Assembly: GCA_023634235.1 (NCBI GenBank)
Contig: JAMKCF010000041.1
Coordinates: forward strand, 62,001-126,000
Length of the DNA: 64,000 bases
Direction: 5' to 3'
From: Pisaster brevispinus
Taxonomy: Eukaryota > Echinodermata > Asteroidea > Forcipulatida > Asteriidae
Below the pieces are notes generated by a model. It had not been told where the DNA came from. It did not search any database and worked only from the letters and a program-made list of their open reading frames with translations. Shown here piece by piece: positions 43,605-57,500 of this stretch (within the stretch, counting starts at the first letter, position 1; the number at the start of each line of letters is the position of its first letter). Made by a program: the position numbers and the translations under genes.

Positions 43605-46600
43605 CTTTCAGTTTTTCTCCTCAAATTCGAACCCTGCAAAGCCCTCAATTCTCTTTCCTCAAGGCATAAACCCATGAACGTTCCTCTGATACACGACGCC
43701 ATTTAGTGTCATTTGGAATTTTTCCAGCTTCAACATTTTATTATTGATTTTCGTTGTCCATATTCATTGTCAATTTGTAAGTGTAAAAAGTAACCAACAG
43801 CATAAACATACCCTTGTTTGTGCATAACGTTGAAATATTTCAGCATTTCAGTAGCCTTTATCAAGGTGTGCCAGCCGGTTGGCCAGCTGGAACAGTGCGA
43901 TCATTCATTTTGCCCGCTTAGCTTAAACTTAAAGGCCTCTTTATAACTCCAACACACCCACCCACCCACCCAGCCACCTCAGAATTCTGTCCAACTAGTC
44001 CGGCTGGCAAGTTGATTGCTTGCCACTGCTACAGGTAGGCCTATACCACTGATTGTTCAAATTGCTCCAAATCACATAGTCCCATGCTAGTAATGTTGAA
44101 AGGAAATCCCAAAATACAAACCAGTGAAAAAGTTGGCTGACCAGCGGAATGGCAAGATAATTGGTCCTGCTGGCTAGTCACTGAAAAAGTTAAGGGCAAA
44201 CCCTGATGTCCCACACCACAACTTCCGTAACAATGTACTGTAATTATTATTCCTTCAAATGAGATTTTTTGTTCAAAATTCACACAAACATTGTACATAT
44301 TTTCATCGGCCGGCAGATGTACATTTGTACAGTCCAAATCCTGACAGCCATATTTTGTTATATAAAGAAACAAGAGTGCAAGACAAAAGATGTCCAATGA
44401 CTTACACACAAAGTACACCCCAAACTCCTACAGAATATTCATCTTTCATTTTGAATAAATATCCAATGACTTTTCATAACCATAGCAACCCAAAAATCAC
44501 ATATTATGTTTCCCACTTTATTAGTTCTACAACGGCGTTGTAATTTTTCACTTCTACCCTACACGTATTTTTCTAACTCTGGCTTAATATTTAATATCCT
44601 ACTGTCTGTATCATACGCTACATGTAGTAGACCGAAGTCAATCCAGCCTTTCACATACAAAGCAGCTTAGAGAAGTATCAAATTTAATATGGCATTCAAG
44701 TTGTCGGAGCACCTAAAAATAGTTTTTTTTTTACTGCACACTTTCTGAGTAGAAACGTTGTGTGAAAAATAGACTTCATCAAAAGCTTACTACTAGTAGT
44801 CCATGTTTTAATATCTCAAAGGCATTTCTTTTTCTCTTTATTTTAGTATCACAAGGACATGGGTGTTAGTTTGGATAAGAGACAAAACAGTTGTTAAAAT
44901 ATCACAGTATTACTAAGAACATTAAAAGTTAGAACAGTGCTGGATCCGTTTCTTTTTTAATTCTGTAAACTTAACAGGATTTGAAGTTTCAGCCTGGTGA
45001 CAATTCATAAGTTCATTTGTTTTTCCATCAAGTCGCATCTGAAACATTTTTACATCACAATTTTTTTATGGTTTTTTGGTTTTTTTTGTTCATGCAGAAA
45101 AATTAACTTAAATACAAATACAAATTATTAATTCATTTAAATTCTTTGCACATTAGTACAATATTCGTTTCTGCTGAGATATTCACTGTTGTTTTACTTC
45201 AGTGCGAAAAAAATAAAACATTTAACGGAAAATAGGAACTGTGGTTCCCTACTCTGCAAACCTTTCATAATGAACAAACAAAGTGGTAAAAGGTGCTATC
45301 TCATTGCATTTCCCAGAATAAATCTCTGTATCATGTTCTTACTGTTGACCCGCTCTTGACCTTTCTGCATAAATAATGAGCTCTCAAAACACTCAAATTC
45401 ACCTAATAAGGAGGTGCCCCAAAGGGATGTGTAAGTCTTGCATTTACACTGAAAGTGCATGATTTTGTTTCCTCTACACTTCAGAGCGATGTACGTGGAA
45501 ATGTAATCTACGCAAGAATTGCATGGTCATGAAATTTGGCTTCCATGAAATTTGGCTTCCATCTTTTTGAAGCCCTTTTGCTGGGGGGTCACAGGAAAGA
45601 AAATAGCGAGGTTAAGCTTCATGTTATTGCGTATTGTGTAGGACAAAGCGCATGTATAGTCTTTTGACATTTTTGTTGCCATTCAGGTACAAGCTTAAAT
45701 CATTAAGCTAAATGTCATGTGTTTATCCACGTTGTCGGTTGTGATGAGGGGAACAAACATCAATGCCCTTTGCTAGGGAAGTTCAAGTGAATTGTGCTAA
45801 GAAGCAGTTTGCAAAAACATTCCCTCCAAAATCTGTTCAAAATGGAGATTTTTAACATTGTCTTCAAACCCATTCCAGAAAACGTCTAGAGTGACATTTT
45901 GATGTTGCGAACATTAAGTTAGGCATAATAGACGTGTAGCCAAACTGCATATTTATGATGTATACCCATGTATCCGTGACGTCACGTACGCGGTAAAAAT
46001 AAATGTGTCGCTCAACCTCGCTAATTGACGTTACCAAATTTTCCCGGAGTAATGTGAAAAAATAGCAACTTTAACACAACAGGACAATAAAAGGGCTCAC
46101 CATAGATCTTCACTTACAAATCAATTACATCAGATTTTTTGAAATTTGATTTTCAGCCATTCAAATATAATTTCAGGTTTGTAACAAAAACAGATGGCCG
46201 CCTGTACACTATCTGTCAGGATCAAAAATTGCATACATCTGATAACAAGAATGTGACGGAGATTACCGACTCATACCCACTCTGACGTCTATGCAATGTC
46301 TGAAGTGACATGACATTATGGTTAAACATAGTTAATCACTGAGGAGAGAGACAGGGGCCTTCCTCTAGTGGGCCAACCAGGATGAAAGAGGGCGGTGGGT
46401 GGAGGAGACAATTCCTATTTTCCTCATCCCCTCTTCAGAGTTCCACAAAAACTAATTTCTCCAACCTGTCCCCATCACAGTGGGTTTTTTTTTATTCAAG
46501 ATCTCTTGCGCAGACATTTAGAAGGGGAATGACATTTTAACCAAAAGAAATTGGCAGGCAAGAAAACAGCCTGCTCGAACATTCCCCGCTTTCCCCCCGA

Positions 46601-46797
46601 CACCTCGTAGTCTTGGCAACCTCACTGCATCATTTGGCAAAGTGATAATATACTCTTTTATAATACCTGATAATTGATTTAAAGTGCAGGAACCTCTACA
46701 AATAAAGAAACCACAACGCGAACGGGAAAATCATTTTATACACCGACGGTTTGTTTGTTCACAAATATTCCATCATGGCCGCCACCACAGTGTCTAC

Positions 46798-47779
46798 CAG
46801 GGCCCAATTTCATAGAGCTGCTGAAGCTGAGATGATTGCTTAACAATCTTACGCTAAGCAAAAATAAGCAGGACACCAGTCACAGATGGTACATGTGGTG
46901 TTTTGGCTGGTACATTGTAAGCTTATTCTGGTAAGCATAATTTGTTTAAGCTTAGCTACTTTTTGTGCTTAACCAGCTCTATGAAAATCGGCCCAATGTT
47001 TATGTATGTCAACCAAAAATTTTATTCTGTGGAAAATCCACTGTGCGATTCGTTAATACATGTACCTAACATACGTTGTCTACATACTAAACGGTTACGT
47101 AGAATGTTATAAATAAATCATAAAACACCGTTGGGAAGTGAGGGTAACTGTCCGATCAAATTTGGGCCCAATTTCAAAGAGCTGATTAAGGAACAGGATA
47201 CCAGTCATAAATTGTACATGTGACATGGTGTTTTGGCTGGTAACCTTATTCTGGTAAGCATAATTATTTTGTGTCCGAACAATTTCGTGCTAAGGAGAAA
47301 GGTGCAGGATACCAGTCATAAATTGTACAAGTGACATCGCATTTTGGCTGGTAGCCTTTTTCTGGTAAGCATAATTATTTATTGCGTAGCTACTTTTTAT
47401 GCTTAAGCAGCTCGATGAAACTGGACCCCCGGCTGGTTTTGATAAAGCGAATCAGTTCAGTAAAATTGTACTCAAGTGGTTTTTTAGGCAAAAATCAATC
47501 AATACATCAGACAATCTTAGATAGGGTATAGTACTGTAGCTATATTGACCGATTTATATATTTCCACTATGAAACTTAAGGCCAGGGCCAAATTTCAAAG
47601 AGCTGCTCAAGCACTAAAAGTAGCTAAGCACAATAAAATATTGCTTACTCCACTAAGGTTAACCGCCAAAATATTATGTCACAAGTACAGTTAGTGACTG
47701 GTATCCTGCTCATTTTCGCTTTAAAGCAAACTGTTAATCAATTTTTTCTGCTTAAAAAGCTCTATGAAATTGGGTCCTG
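46798..47779. mobile_element. Cluster of three MITE b copies
   Basis: Copies at 46798-46996 (starts CAGGGCCCAATTTCATAG), 47164-47429 and 47583-47779 (CAGGGCCAAATTTCAAAG to AATTGGGTCCTG). They are separated by about 150-170 bp of unrelated DNA. The third is in the opposite internal orientation (CAAGCACTAAAAGTAGCTAA). Confidence 0.8.
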
Positions 47780-48712
47780 CAGAATGTAGGTTTGTTAACC
47801 AGTCATAGATTGATTGGCAACAATTTCAAGGAGTGACAATTCAAACAATCATTTAACAAGGAACAATAATTGGAGAAAGATGATACAATATCACGCCATA
47901 AACCTGTACCAAACTTCCTAACTACAAAATGAGCATCTTGGATGTCTGATCATTGGTGGAGCTTCTTCGCCATGACATATTGAAGTTCTTAAATTTGTAA
48001 TTCTCTCCATGTACATGTACATGTAATGCACCAAGGTCTGCTTTAAATGTGGAAGATGCAACAAAAGAGGATAAAACTGAAATAATCAAACAAGAATGTA
48101 TCTTGTTCAAAATTGCACCTTCATGTAATTCAAAGCAAGCATTGGCAATCATTGAACAACCCATGGATGTCATTTTAACGCACATAGCACTTTGGATGGA
48201 CGTAAAGTGAAATTGTATTCGCCCAAGTCTTTTAAAAACCCGAGTGGAACCTTTTTATGACCACTGATGAAAAGCAAAACAATAAATGTTACATTAAATG
48301 TTTTCTTGTCTTGGTTTTTTTTTTCCCGATTTGTTTGTCATCTTTAAAACCAGCTCCCGACTCTACAGTCACAGGAAAGCATTAAGACTGAGCAACATAC
48401 TAGGGTTTTCAAAAACATGGACAGCATTGAAGAGCTTCGGTACAAGGTTGGATCTAAAAATGGACAAATGTAGGCTTAGAAACCTTCAAGGACGCACTCA
48501 CGTAGACTTGATATCTAAATACAGACTTACATGAAGTGGCAGATAAGATAACAGTCTTACGCGAGTCTCGCACCGATTTGAACGCTAAGCCTTGTTAAAG
48601 TGTACGATATTGTCTTCCTTCGGACGTTAAAGCATTGTACAGGGGAACTCAAGGTTGCCAAAACTGTTTGAATAAGCACAAGACTTGCACTGTCAATAAG
48701 ACTGCATTAAAC

Positions 48713-48865
48713 TGCCAGTTTAGTGGGTAACTAGTTTAGTGAGTAACTAGTTTAGTGTGTAACTACAAGTAGTTTAGTGAGTTACTATTTTAGTGGGTGG
48801 GTAACTAGTGTATTGAGCAATTAGTTTAGTAACTAGTTAGTAGGTAACTAGTTTATTGGATAACT
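48713..48865. repeat. GTAACTAGTTTAGT repeat
   Basis: Irregular repeats of GTTTAGTG(G/A)GTAACTA about every 20 bp. Confidence 0.85.
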
Positions 48866-49851
48866 CTAGTCAAAATAACTAAAATCAATCCAGTTTAATG
48901 GACGGACAAGGTTGGGGTTTTTTCCTGAGAAAAGGGCACCTTCATTAGAACATACATTGTAAATAGGACAAAGTCTATAACCAAATCAATACGGTAATAC
49001 TGACAACTCATCTTAAGATGAATCCTAGTGCTCTGTGAAATGGAGCTCTGAACAATGGCTGTACAGTCAAATGCTACATGAGACCATGGGAGGCGGGGAG
49101 CGTCTATGCATACTTCATTCCATGAAGGATCGTTTAACGTTTCATTTTGTATACTTCCATGTACATGTACATAAATTAAGAAGCTGACCAGTGATGCTCA
49201 TTTTGTAGGTAGGTGAGGTAGACCAATAAAGAATACACATTATACAAAGCAAAATCCTGATCCAGCAGTCTTGATATTAATAATTGATATACAAGGTCAC
49301 TGATGCAATTATCACTTAACTCTTCAGAGTCCAAAGCCTTTCTGCTTGAATTATCATCACACACACCAGACTTGTTTTGTAAATTAACTCTTCCCACTAA
49401 AAATATCCAGAGGAAAAAATGAATGCAGAAATAATGATTTCGAAAAAGCCAGTGCAACCCACATGTGGCCACCGTGGGCATAATGGTGTAAGCCACTTGT
49501 GTCTTCTCTAGCATATTGGTTTGAGCAATTTGTGGCATCTGTCTAAGCCGTTTGACGATTTTACAGCTGCGCTGATATTTGACGACACATATGGATGAGG
49601 CTATGAATCTCTAAAGAGTTAAACAATCCGTCAAGCCAGCAATTAGTTCCAAAGAGGCCCAACAATTCACAAATAATGGTTCAAGGTTCTTAAAATGTGC
49701 AAAATATAAAAATGACAGATATGAGTAAATTTGTTAAAACATTCCAGACATACAGTGGATCAAGTGGACGTTGCTCTGATGTGATCATCTTAGATTATCT
49801 CATACTTGTGTTGAGTATAAAGACTTCATCACGCTGTAGCCATTTTGTCCT

Positions 49852-49968
49852 TAAAGGCAAAGTGTACCTTTGGTTTTGGTACCGCTCGATTGTTTTAATC
49901 CTATATAAATGTAGATACATACTGTATACAATAAAACTAGCCTGTGAAAGTTTCGTTTCAAAAGGTGG
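49852..49968 (-). mobile_element. MITE g fragment
   Basis: TTAAAGGCAAAGTGTACCTT begins the element on the reverse orientation. It breaks off after TTTCAAAAGGTGGTC, so only one end is present. Confidence 0.65.
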
Positions 49969-51434
49969 TCACACTCTCCAACAGCACCCTCACTGTAGCA
50001 AAAGGAGGCAGATCATTGGACTGTAGTTGTTCTTGGTGCGTAAAAAACGTGTGTGTGACCTCAGCGTAACAGGAGCGTTGCGCGTTATGCAAAGGGTCTA
50101 TTGCACAGAGAGGTGCAGCAACATATTTCGCACTGAATGAAAATTGCGAACACCTCCACTCAAGATCAAGAATCTTCAAGTGACTTGAAGAGGCTGGAAG
50201 AACCATTAGTCTGGTCCCTTTTGGTATTCAGAATCAGGTCTCAAAACCACACCATTGTAATAGGGCTTCATACAAATCAACTTGAAAATGAACTTTTAAT
50301 GGAAACTTTACAGACATTTTTCGGACAGTGAGAGAGATAGCCTCTTAGTCTGATAGATAAAACAAACGGCAGAGGGAGCTTTAAAAAAATGCAAAAATGT
50401 ATCATTTCCCCACTAACTTGTTTGTATGATGATGATGATGATTTTTTTTTTTTTTTTCCCAGTGCAACCTGCAGGGATGAGATCTTACGAATGTGAAGAT
50501 TCCTGAAAAATGGCTTCTCGGCCTGGGTTCCCCCTTATTCTAAACCTGGGTGTTACAATTCAGGTTTACAGATTCTGTGCATCACAAGAAATACAACACT
50601 ACAGTTTTGGACACAATGTGGACTATTCCTTTCTCCCTTTGGTGACTACTTTACATCTTTCAAGAAATTTGAAGGGCCAAGGCTCAAGGAGTTTTGAGAA
50701 AATCCTGAAATCCTGAGAAATCAGACACATCTGACATATTGTACATGAATCATAAGAACCTTTGAATTTCTATAAAATTGTTTTATAGAGCTGCTTGCGT
50801 GAAAATTGTCATCACGGGAGAGGACGGTGTGAAAGCCAATCTGATCTTGTGTCTAGTGGTTGAGTATCTTTTGAACAGTCCTAAACAACTGGTTTGTGAG
50901 CCTGGGTTCCCTTTATTCTAGACCTAGAACCTCCCAGATGTTACAATTCAGGAGGTTAACAGACTCTGTGAATCAGTCGAAATACACAACTACCAGACTA
51001 CAGGTTTGGACACATTATGGACTGTCTCTTTCTCCCTTTGGTGACTGCTTTACATCTTTCAAGAAACTGTTGTGGCTCAGGGAGGTGTGAGAAAATCCTC
51101 AAATCAGGAAAAAGCCTGAGAAATCACACGTCTGAACCTTAATCACATCACATCTCGAAAATAAAACAAAAAAAGCTTTGATCCCTTGCACAACGCCGAA
51201 CGCACCTCAGTATAATGCGCATTATTTCCACCATTTTGGGGAGTCAATTCCTTTGTGTACTTTTTGCTTCCCAAAATGGCGGACAGTGAAATGGGTGGAT
51301 ACTGTAAATAAAGTCCACAGCAATGTGACATAAAATGGCTACAGCATGATTGAAATCTTGTTGCTTCCCTCTTTTTGAATCTAATACCCAAGCTACCTAT
51401 CGGAACATTCTACAGAACGACGGCAATTTTTCTT

Positions 51435-51546
51435 CTACTGGACACAGCAGGCATCTTTGTTGTTCTTCTTATTCTTGAGTCTCATCCGAGATCGATACTT
51501 CTCCAGAAAGACTAACTGCTTTGCGTTGATGGCACCACGGCGTTTC
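51435..51546 (-). CDS. PTP4A: PTP4A last coding exon with CAAX box
   Basis: Starts after the acceptor TCTCTGGCAG. It reads [20 protein letters not shown] then [16 protein letters not shown] and TAG. A polybasic stretch next to a CCVQ farnesylation box is the PRL membrane-targeting signature. The 3' UTR lies leftward; its end is not resolved. Confidence 0.96.
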
Positions 51547-54500
51547 CTGCCAGAGAGACAAACAGGAAGCAATATCAGACCAAAATTTCAAAGAAATTAT
51601 TCTTAATCAAATCACACAAATTCAATTTGTCAGGTTCTAGAGAAACATATGTACAGAAATGGTTTTGTGCACGTATATCAATTCAATAACACGACTGACA
51701 ACAAGGCTAAGGAAATATCTAAATAGATTACAGAAACGGGATGGTTCAAGTAGATGTTTTATTTAACGATGAATATTTTCTGTCTATTTCTGTTTACCAC
51801 AAGCCAGTGTTTTGTATTTTGTTCCATAGTTTGCTTTTGTAGACCTTTATCACAATGCAGCTATTCTTGTCTGTATACAGGTATACACAATGACATTGAT
51901 CAATTCATTGGTTTAAATTTTATTTGTTTATTATTTTTTTTTCTCATCTTGCTTTTGACAGGAAACTGTCACAATGATTGTAAGCTTTTTTTCAAATATA
52001 ATCCGAAACCACCAAAAGTGTTCCAACATCATGCAGGCTTAGATTCAAAATAATTTTAGTTAATTTAGAACTATTAATTTTGTAATTACTCTAAAGTTTA
52101 ATTCTAAAAAAGCCAGGTCATTTTTTCCATCCATTTTTGATGTAAATTTAAGATGATTCATAATCACAGACATTAAACCAATGTTTGTACATGTATGACA
52201 GAGATTGGCTGAGATTGGCCAACTTGGCGTTTTTATCCCCTTGTGAGTTTCCTACATGTAGATAGGAAATTCATCTAAACAAACAAACAAACAAACAAAC
52301 AAACAGACAAACAGAAAATGTTTAAAACATCAAATGAATCAACTCAAGTTATTTTCAGCATACAGTGTAAGCCTGCATGTCCACTCACATGTTCAAATAC
52401 TTTTTGGGTGGTTTCAGGTACATACTTGAACACAAATTAAAACCATCGGAAAATCTGCTATAAAAAGTGACAGATGCAAAGTGGTACCCATGTGTTTCAT
52501 GTCTTTATGTAAATATGGCTGTATGTATTTGAATTTTATAGTTGTACAGTGTTGTATGCATTTTTAATATATTTTTAATCTACTGTTTTTAAATACCTTT
52601 CATCTTATGTACATGTACATGTATGTAACGTGCAGCTGATCATTATTATGGAAATTGCACAATACAAACCTCTCTGATTCTTACTGTACATGGCCCATGA
52701 ATCTACACTTTGATCTCTTTCAACATAAAGCCAAATTTAACATATTGCAAACACCAATTTACTTAAGACCACCCAGCTGCTCAAATCATTACCCATGGGA
52801 AATGCCGACAGAATTTATCATCCAAACCCTTCAATGTTTTGTACTTACTCTCTGATGAAAGTAACGGCATCTTCGTATCCCATTCCCGTTTCCATCAACG
52901 CCACGGCAACTAGGAGCGGAGCTCTTCCCAGTCCCGCTACACAGTGGACGGCAACACAGCTCCCTGGGGTATCTGTAAAACGCTTCTTCAAAAGGTCCAG
53001 CCATTTTTCGATAATGTCGTTGGAAGGCACTCCACCATCATCAAATGCCCAGTCCTGATTTTAAAAATAAAATTAAAAAAATTATTAGGGCTCAAATATA
53101 TCCATAAAAATGAACCAGGTTCAGTGATTTGGAAACATCTTACATGTTGTTTAGCAAACAAAGACTAAGGCCCAATTTCATAGAGCTGCTTAACCATAAA
53201 AAGTAGCTAAGCACAACAAAATATATATTAACCAGAATAAGGTTACCAGCCAAAATACAGGGTGTACCATGTCACATGCACAAGCTGTAATTGGTATCCC
53301 GCTTATATTCGCTTAGCAGACAATTGTCTCAGACCCACGTGGATTGGGTTTTCAGTCCCTACCACTGCACTTGGCCCTGCTCCTTAAGCAGAAAAAGTAG
53401 CTCAGCACACAAGCAATTATGCTTACCAGATTTAGGTTACCAACCAAAATCAGCATTCACGTGTACCAGCTGTGACTGATATCCTACTCATTTTTCTCAG
53501 CGGAAATTTGTTAAGCAATATTTTCTGTTTAAGCAACTCTATGAAATTGGGCCCCTGCATAAAATTTCCCCCCATTTGGGGTTTCTGCCTACATACACAT
53601 GTACATCTAAAAACTGAATATTTCTTCTCTTTTCTTATCACCATCTTGTTATTATTGGCAATTGCGCTGATTTACAAGTATTTATTATAACATGTATATG
53701 TGAAAGGAAATATTTATAATAAATAAGATTTTTGTGCAAGAAAAGAATGATAATTGATTATGATTAAACCAAACAAGAGGACAGACTTGGATTTTAAATA
53801 GAATGTATGGTTAACGGGAGAACAGTAAAATGCCTTAAACATGACAACGTCTGCCAAGGTTTGAAGAAAAGACATTTGACATTCAACATCTCAATTTAAA
53901 ATCCCAGCTCAAGTGTTACCGGTAAATAGTTTTTTTATCATGACTTGAAAATGTTTCATTTTTAAAGCAAATTAAAAAAGAATTTTTAATCGACCACAAA
54001 ACCATAAATTTACGTTATTTTTTACAAACTTACTACATGTAAACTAACTGTCGTTTCTTTTTACAAATTGTCTGCCCCCCCCCTCCTCACCTGACCTTTT
54101 AGCAGGGCAACAAATGGCTTAAAGAATTATAGTTAACCTTTGAAATGTGTGCGTGCATGTGTGGGAGGGGGGAATTCAAACTGAGGTCCACAGGGGTAAA
54201 AAGGCAGGGAAAGAAACCACCAAGCCAGCCTGATCCCCAACTTGATAGTGGAAAAGATCAGAATCATTTATTGAACCAAAATCAGAAAATAACATTTATT
54301 TTTAAAAATAAACAAATTTCTTTTTAAAAATAAACGAGCATACCAGAACTTGAATTCCTTCATTCTCTAGTAGTTTGGTCTCATAGGTGGGGTTGCATAC
54401 TCGCACTACTTCAATGATGTCTCTCTTCTTAAGTTCCTGTAACCAAAACAGAAGGAAAAACAAATTATCATTTCAAACTCATAAAAAAACCGGCAGAAAA

Positions 54501-57500
54501 TTTCGTCAATTTTGACTTTTTGGGCTGATAAATATTTTGTGTGGCACACCAATTTTAGAAACAAGAATGGCAAACTGAGTATGTATAATGACAGTACAGT
54601 TATGTTTATCCTTTGTACCCCAGAAGTGGGGCAGCAGATCTACGGATTATAGTATGTATTTGCTTTTGCTGTCCCTCGCCCATCTTGGTATATTGTCTTA
54701 AATTTTGTTATGTACTGTTTTGGCAAATAAAATAATAATAATAAATGTGACTTTGATGTGTAAAAGGTTTTTATACAGGATTGGAAGAGGTGACAAAATA
54801 GTGGCAGACAGTGTTCATGTTTTGTGTGATCAACCATTTACATAAAATAACAAACCTTAATCCGTTGTGTGAGTCAGGAGAAAATAGTGAAACACCATAA
54901 ACAACTGTCAGCATATAAACACATTGTCCTAAATTTTGGTTGTAAACGACCAAATCAGCTGCTAAGCTTCTTTTTTTTCTTTTAGGTTTTCAGATAAAGT
55001 TTTCCTGAATATGACTTGCATTTCAGAGGGAAATATTTCACATAAAAAATGGTGAATTACATCTAGTATGAACATTATAATCAGTAAGCTTTCAGAATAA
55101 AATTAATTGATATTTTTACCCTTACCAGTCCTGCATAATACCTGTAACTTTGGAGGGGCACTTCTTTGACAATGTTTGCGGCCTTAGGAAAATGTCAGTT
55201 TGCGGGATTTGCCATTAACTTTTTCAACGACAAGCCAGTAGGACGAGTTAGCTTGTGATTGCACTGGTCCATCAATGATGTCACCGGTTCACATTCTGTA
55301 AATTAGGGGCATGTTTCAACACCGAACTAGCCAGCCAGACCACTTACAGAGAACTTTCCCTGGTTTTTTGAGGGTATTTCAACTACATGTACATGTACAC
55401 ATGTATGTAGCATTGTTTGCGATTTGGCCAGCAGACCACTGTTAAGAGAATGCTTCTTTTTTTTTTAACCTACATGTACATAATGCAAAGGGCACCACAG
55501 CAAGGGCTGTAGATTCCAGGCCTGCTTTAAAATGATTACAGTTTAAAGCAAACAAAAAAGACAATGTTTATTTACTGTTTTATTTTATTAACCAAGCTGA
55601 TCCCACTAGGATCCTTCCTGACTCTAACGAAATTCAACACTGTATGGTAAGGCCAAGTTTAAAAATAATACACCAGTTGAGCATCCTGGTTCGAGGAGGA
55701 TGAGGGCCTTTGTTTTTATATTTTTTTAAATATTATTCTTTCAATTCAGAGGAAAAAAACAGACTAAAAATGTGTTTGCTAATGTAGAATTCTAAAATAT
55801 GGGTAAATTAAATAAATCTTTAAAAAAATTATGTGAGCCAAGATGAAGAGAAAATACATGAAAAATTTAGTTTTTTGGGAACAAAAATGAAACAAATTTA
55901 TGTTTCTAAAGAGTATTTGCACACTTTAAAATGTCAAATTTAAGAGTTTTAAAGACCCTTTTAATGATACCCTTAAGAAACTTTAAGATAAAAAATAAGT
56001 GAATAAAACGGGAGAAACAGCTACACGTGTGTAACTGCTCAAATTTTGTTACTTTTTAACAAGCAGTGTTATTTGGTTCTCTTCGAGCTGATACAAAATC
56101 CAATCCAATTCAGGCTTCATCCAATTTTGTTAAGACCTCAAATATCTGAATTTACTACTTTGTAATGCTTTTTAAGGCCCTAAATTTGGATAGTTCAAGT
56201 TAAGACTGTTGAATACTTTTTTTAAGGATCTGCAGAAAACCCTACATGTATACATGTAGGGGGACAACCAACTGGTGTTACAATGTATTTTGTTTTACTT
56301 GGCCTAACTCAACACCCGAACTGTTGGACTCTAATTATGGTGGTTTGCCTGATCCCATGTAAAGCATACATGATATAAGCTTAATGATGTAGTCTGAGTT
56401 ACATGTAGATGGAAGCAAACAAAACATGCAGTTGGATTCTGTCAGGTTAGGGAGGCTTAGTGTCAGAGGCAGAGTACAAATAATTTGAATGTCAGGCTTT
56501 CCTCCCGGCCTTATCTCTTTTCACACTCTAAAATAAAAACCACTTTGTGAAATGAAGGTGAAAAAAGGCTGAGTAAATATTTAATGTTCAAGTCAAAAAC
56601 ACAGCCATGAAGGGAGTGCAAACACAGCGTGGTCAAAATATTGACAAAGTAAATGCGCATGTTGCAAATCCGCTATAAACGTTCTTCCATGTTTGACAAG
56701 GAATGTATGTTATGTACAGGATTTGGATATTTACAACAAAATTTCCTACATATGTATCCATGCTCTGGTGTTTCTGACCAGCAGACTGTGGGTTCCGGGG
56801 GGGTTTGTGAGTTCCAAAGTTTGTGGGCTTGAACGCCTACCTCACCTTGTAATTGTAAACCCTTAAAGGTACTACAGTACGTACATGTACATGAATGGGT
56901 CTCATTGAATACTTACAAAACCTCAAAGAATTGTCTAAAAATAACAAGTGCTATGAGCACCGATAGATAAAGCGCTACTGTACACAATCTAAATGTAAAT
57001 TATTATTATTATATATTATTCAGTTGAAGGCTAAAAACAAAATTGTTTTGCGTGATTACAGTATGCATAATTTCTGATGTACACAGACTTTAAACATGTT
57101 GAATTCAGCATTCTCCCTTAACACTAGTCCGCTGGCCAAATACCAGTTAAAATACCAGTTAAAATACCCGAGGACCAGTCAAACTTCACTCTAAGTGGTT
57201 CTGCTGGCGAGTTCAGTGTTGAACTGCATCCCAATTTAATATTAAGTAGTGGACAAGTCGAAAAGCTAGCAGACAAGTGAAAGGACATGCTATGTATCTG
57301 GTACTGCTGGCTGGTCACTGAAAAAGTTAAGGACAAATCATGTACATACATGTACACATGTATGTAGAATGTAACATTGTACACATGTTGTACAGGGAAA
57401 TAAATACTAACTTTTTGAAAGTACTTTTGCAGAATACACCTGTATGTAATGTACGTGTAGCTGTACAGCATGTTTGTACAGCAAGCACTGCACAGTGCAG

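Larger units (their letters stand above)
39263..51434. other. Intergenic / PTP4A 3' UTR side, no gene supported
   Basis: Contains MITEs (39957-40247, 40557-40749, 46798-47779), a SINE (40269-40500), a CAGGGCT element split by a SINE piece (43163-43604), a hairpin near 42058-42096 and a GTAACTAGTTTAGT repeat (48713-48865). The AT-rich blocks 40800-41600 and 43950-46790 show nothing I can name. The PTP4A 3' UTR must start at 51434 and run left for an unknown length. Confidence 0.6.

Noticed and set aside
43469..43702. Minus-strand frame starting MASCIRGTFMGLCLEERE
   Set aside because: The start context is fair, but the second half is the CAGGGCT element; no splice pattern or homology seen.
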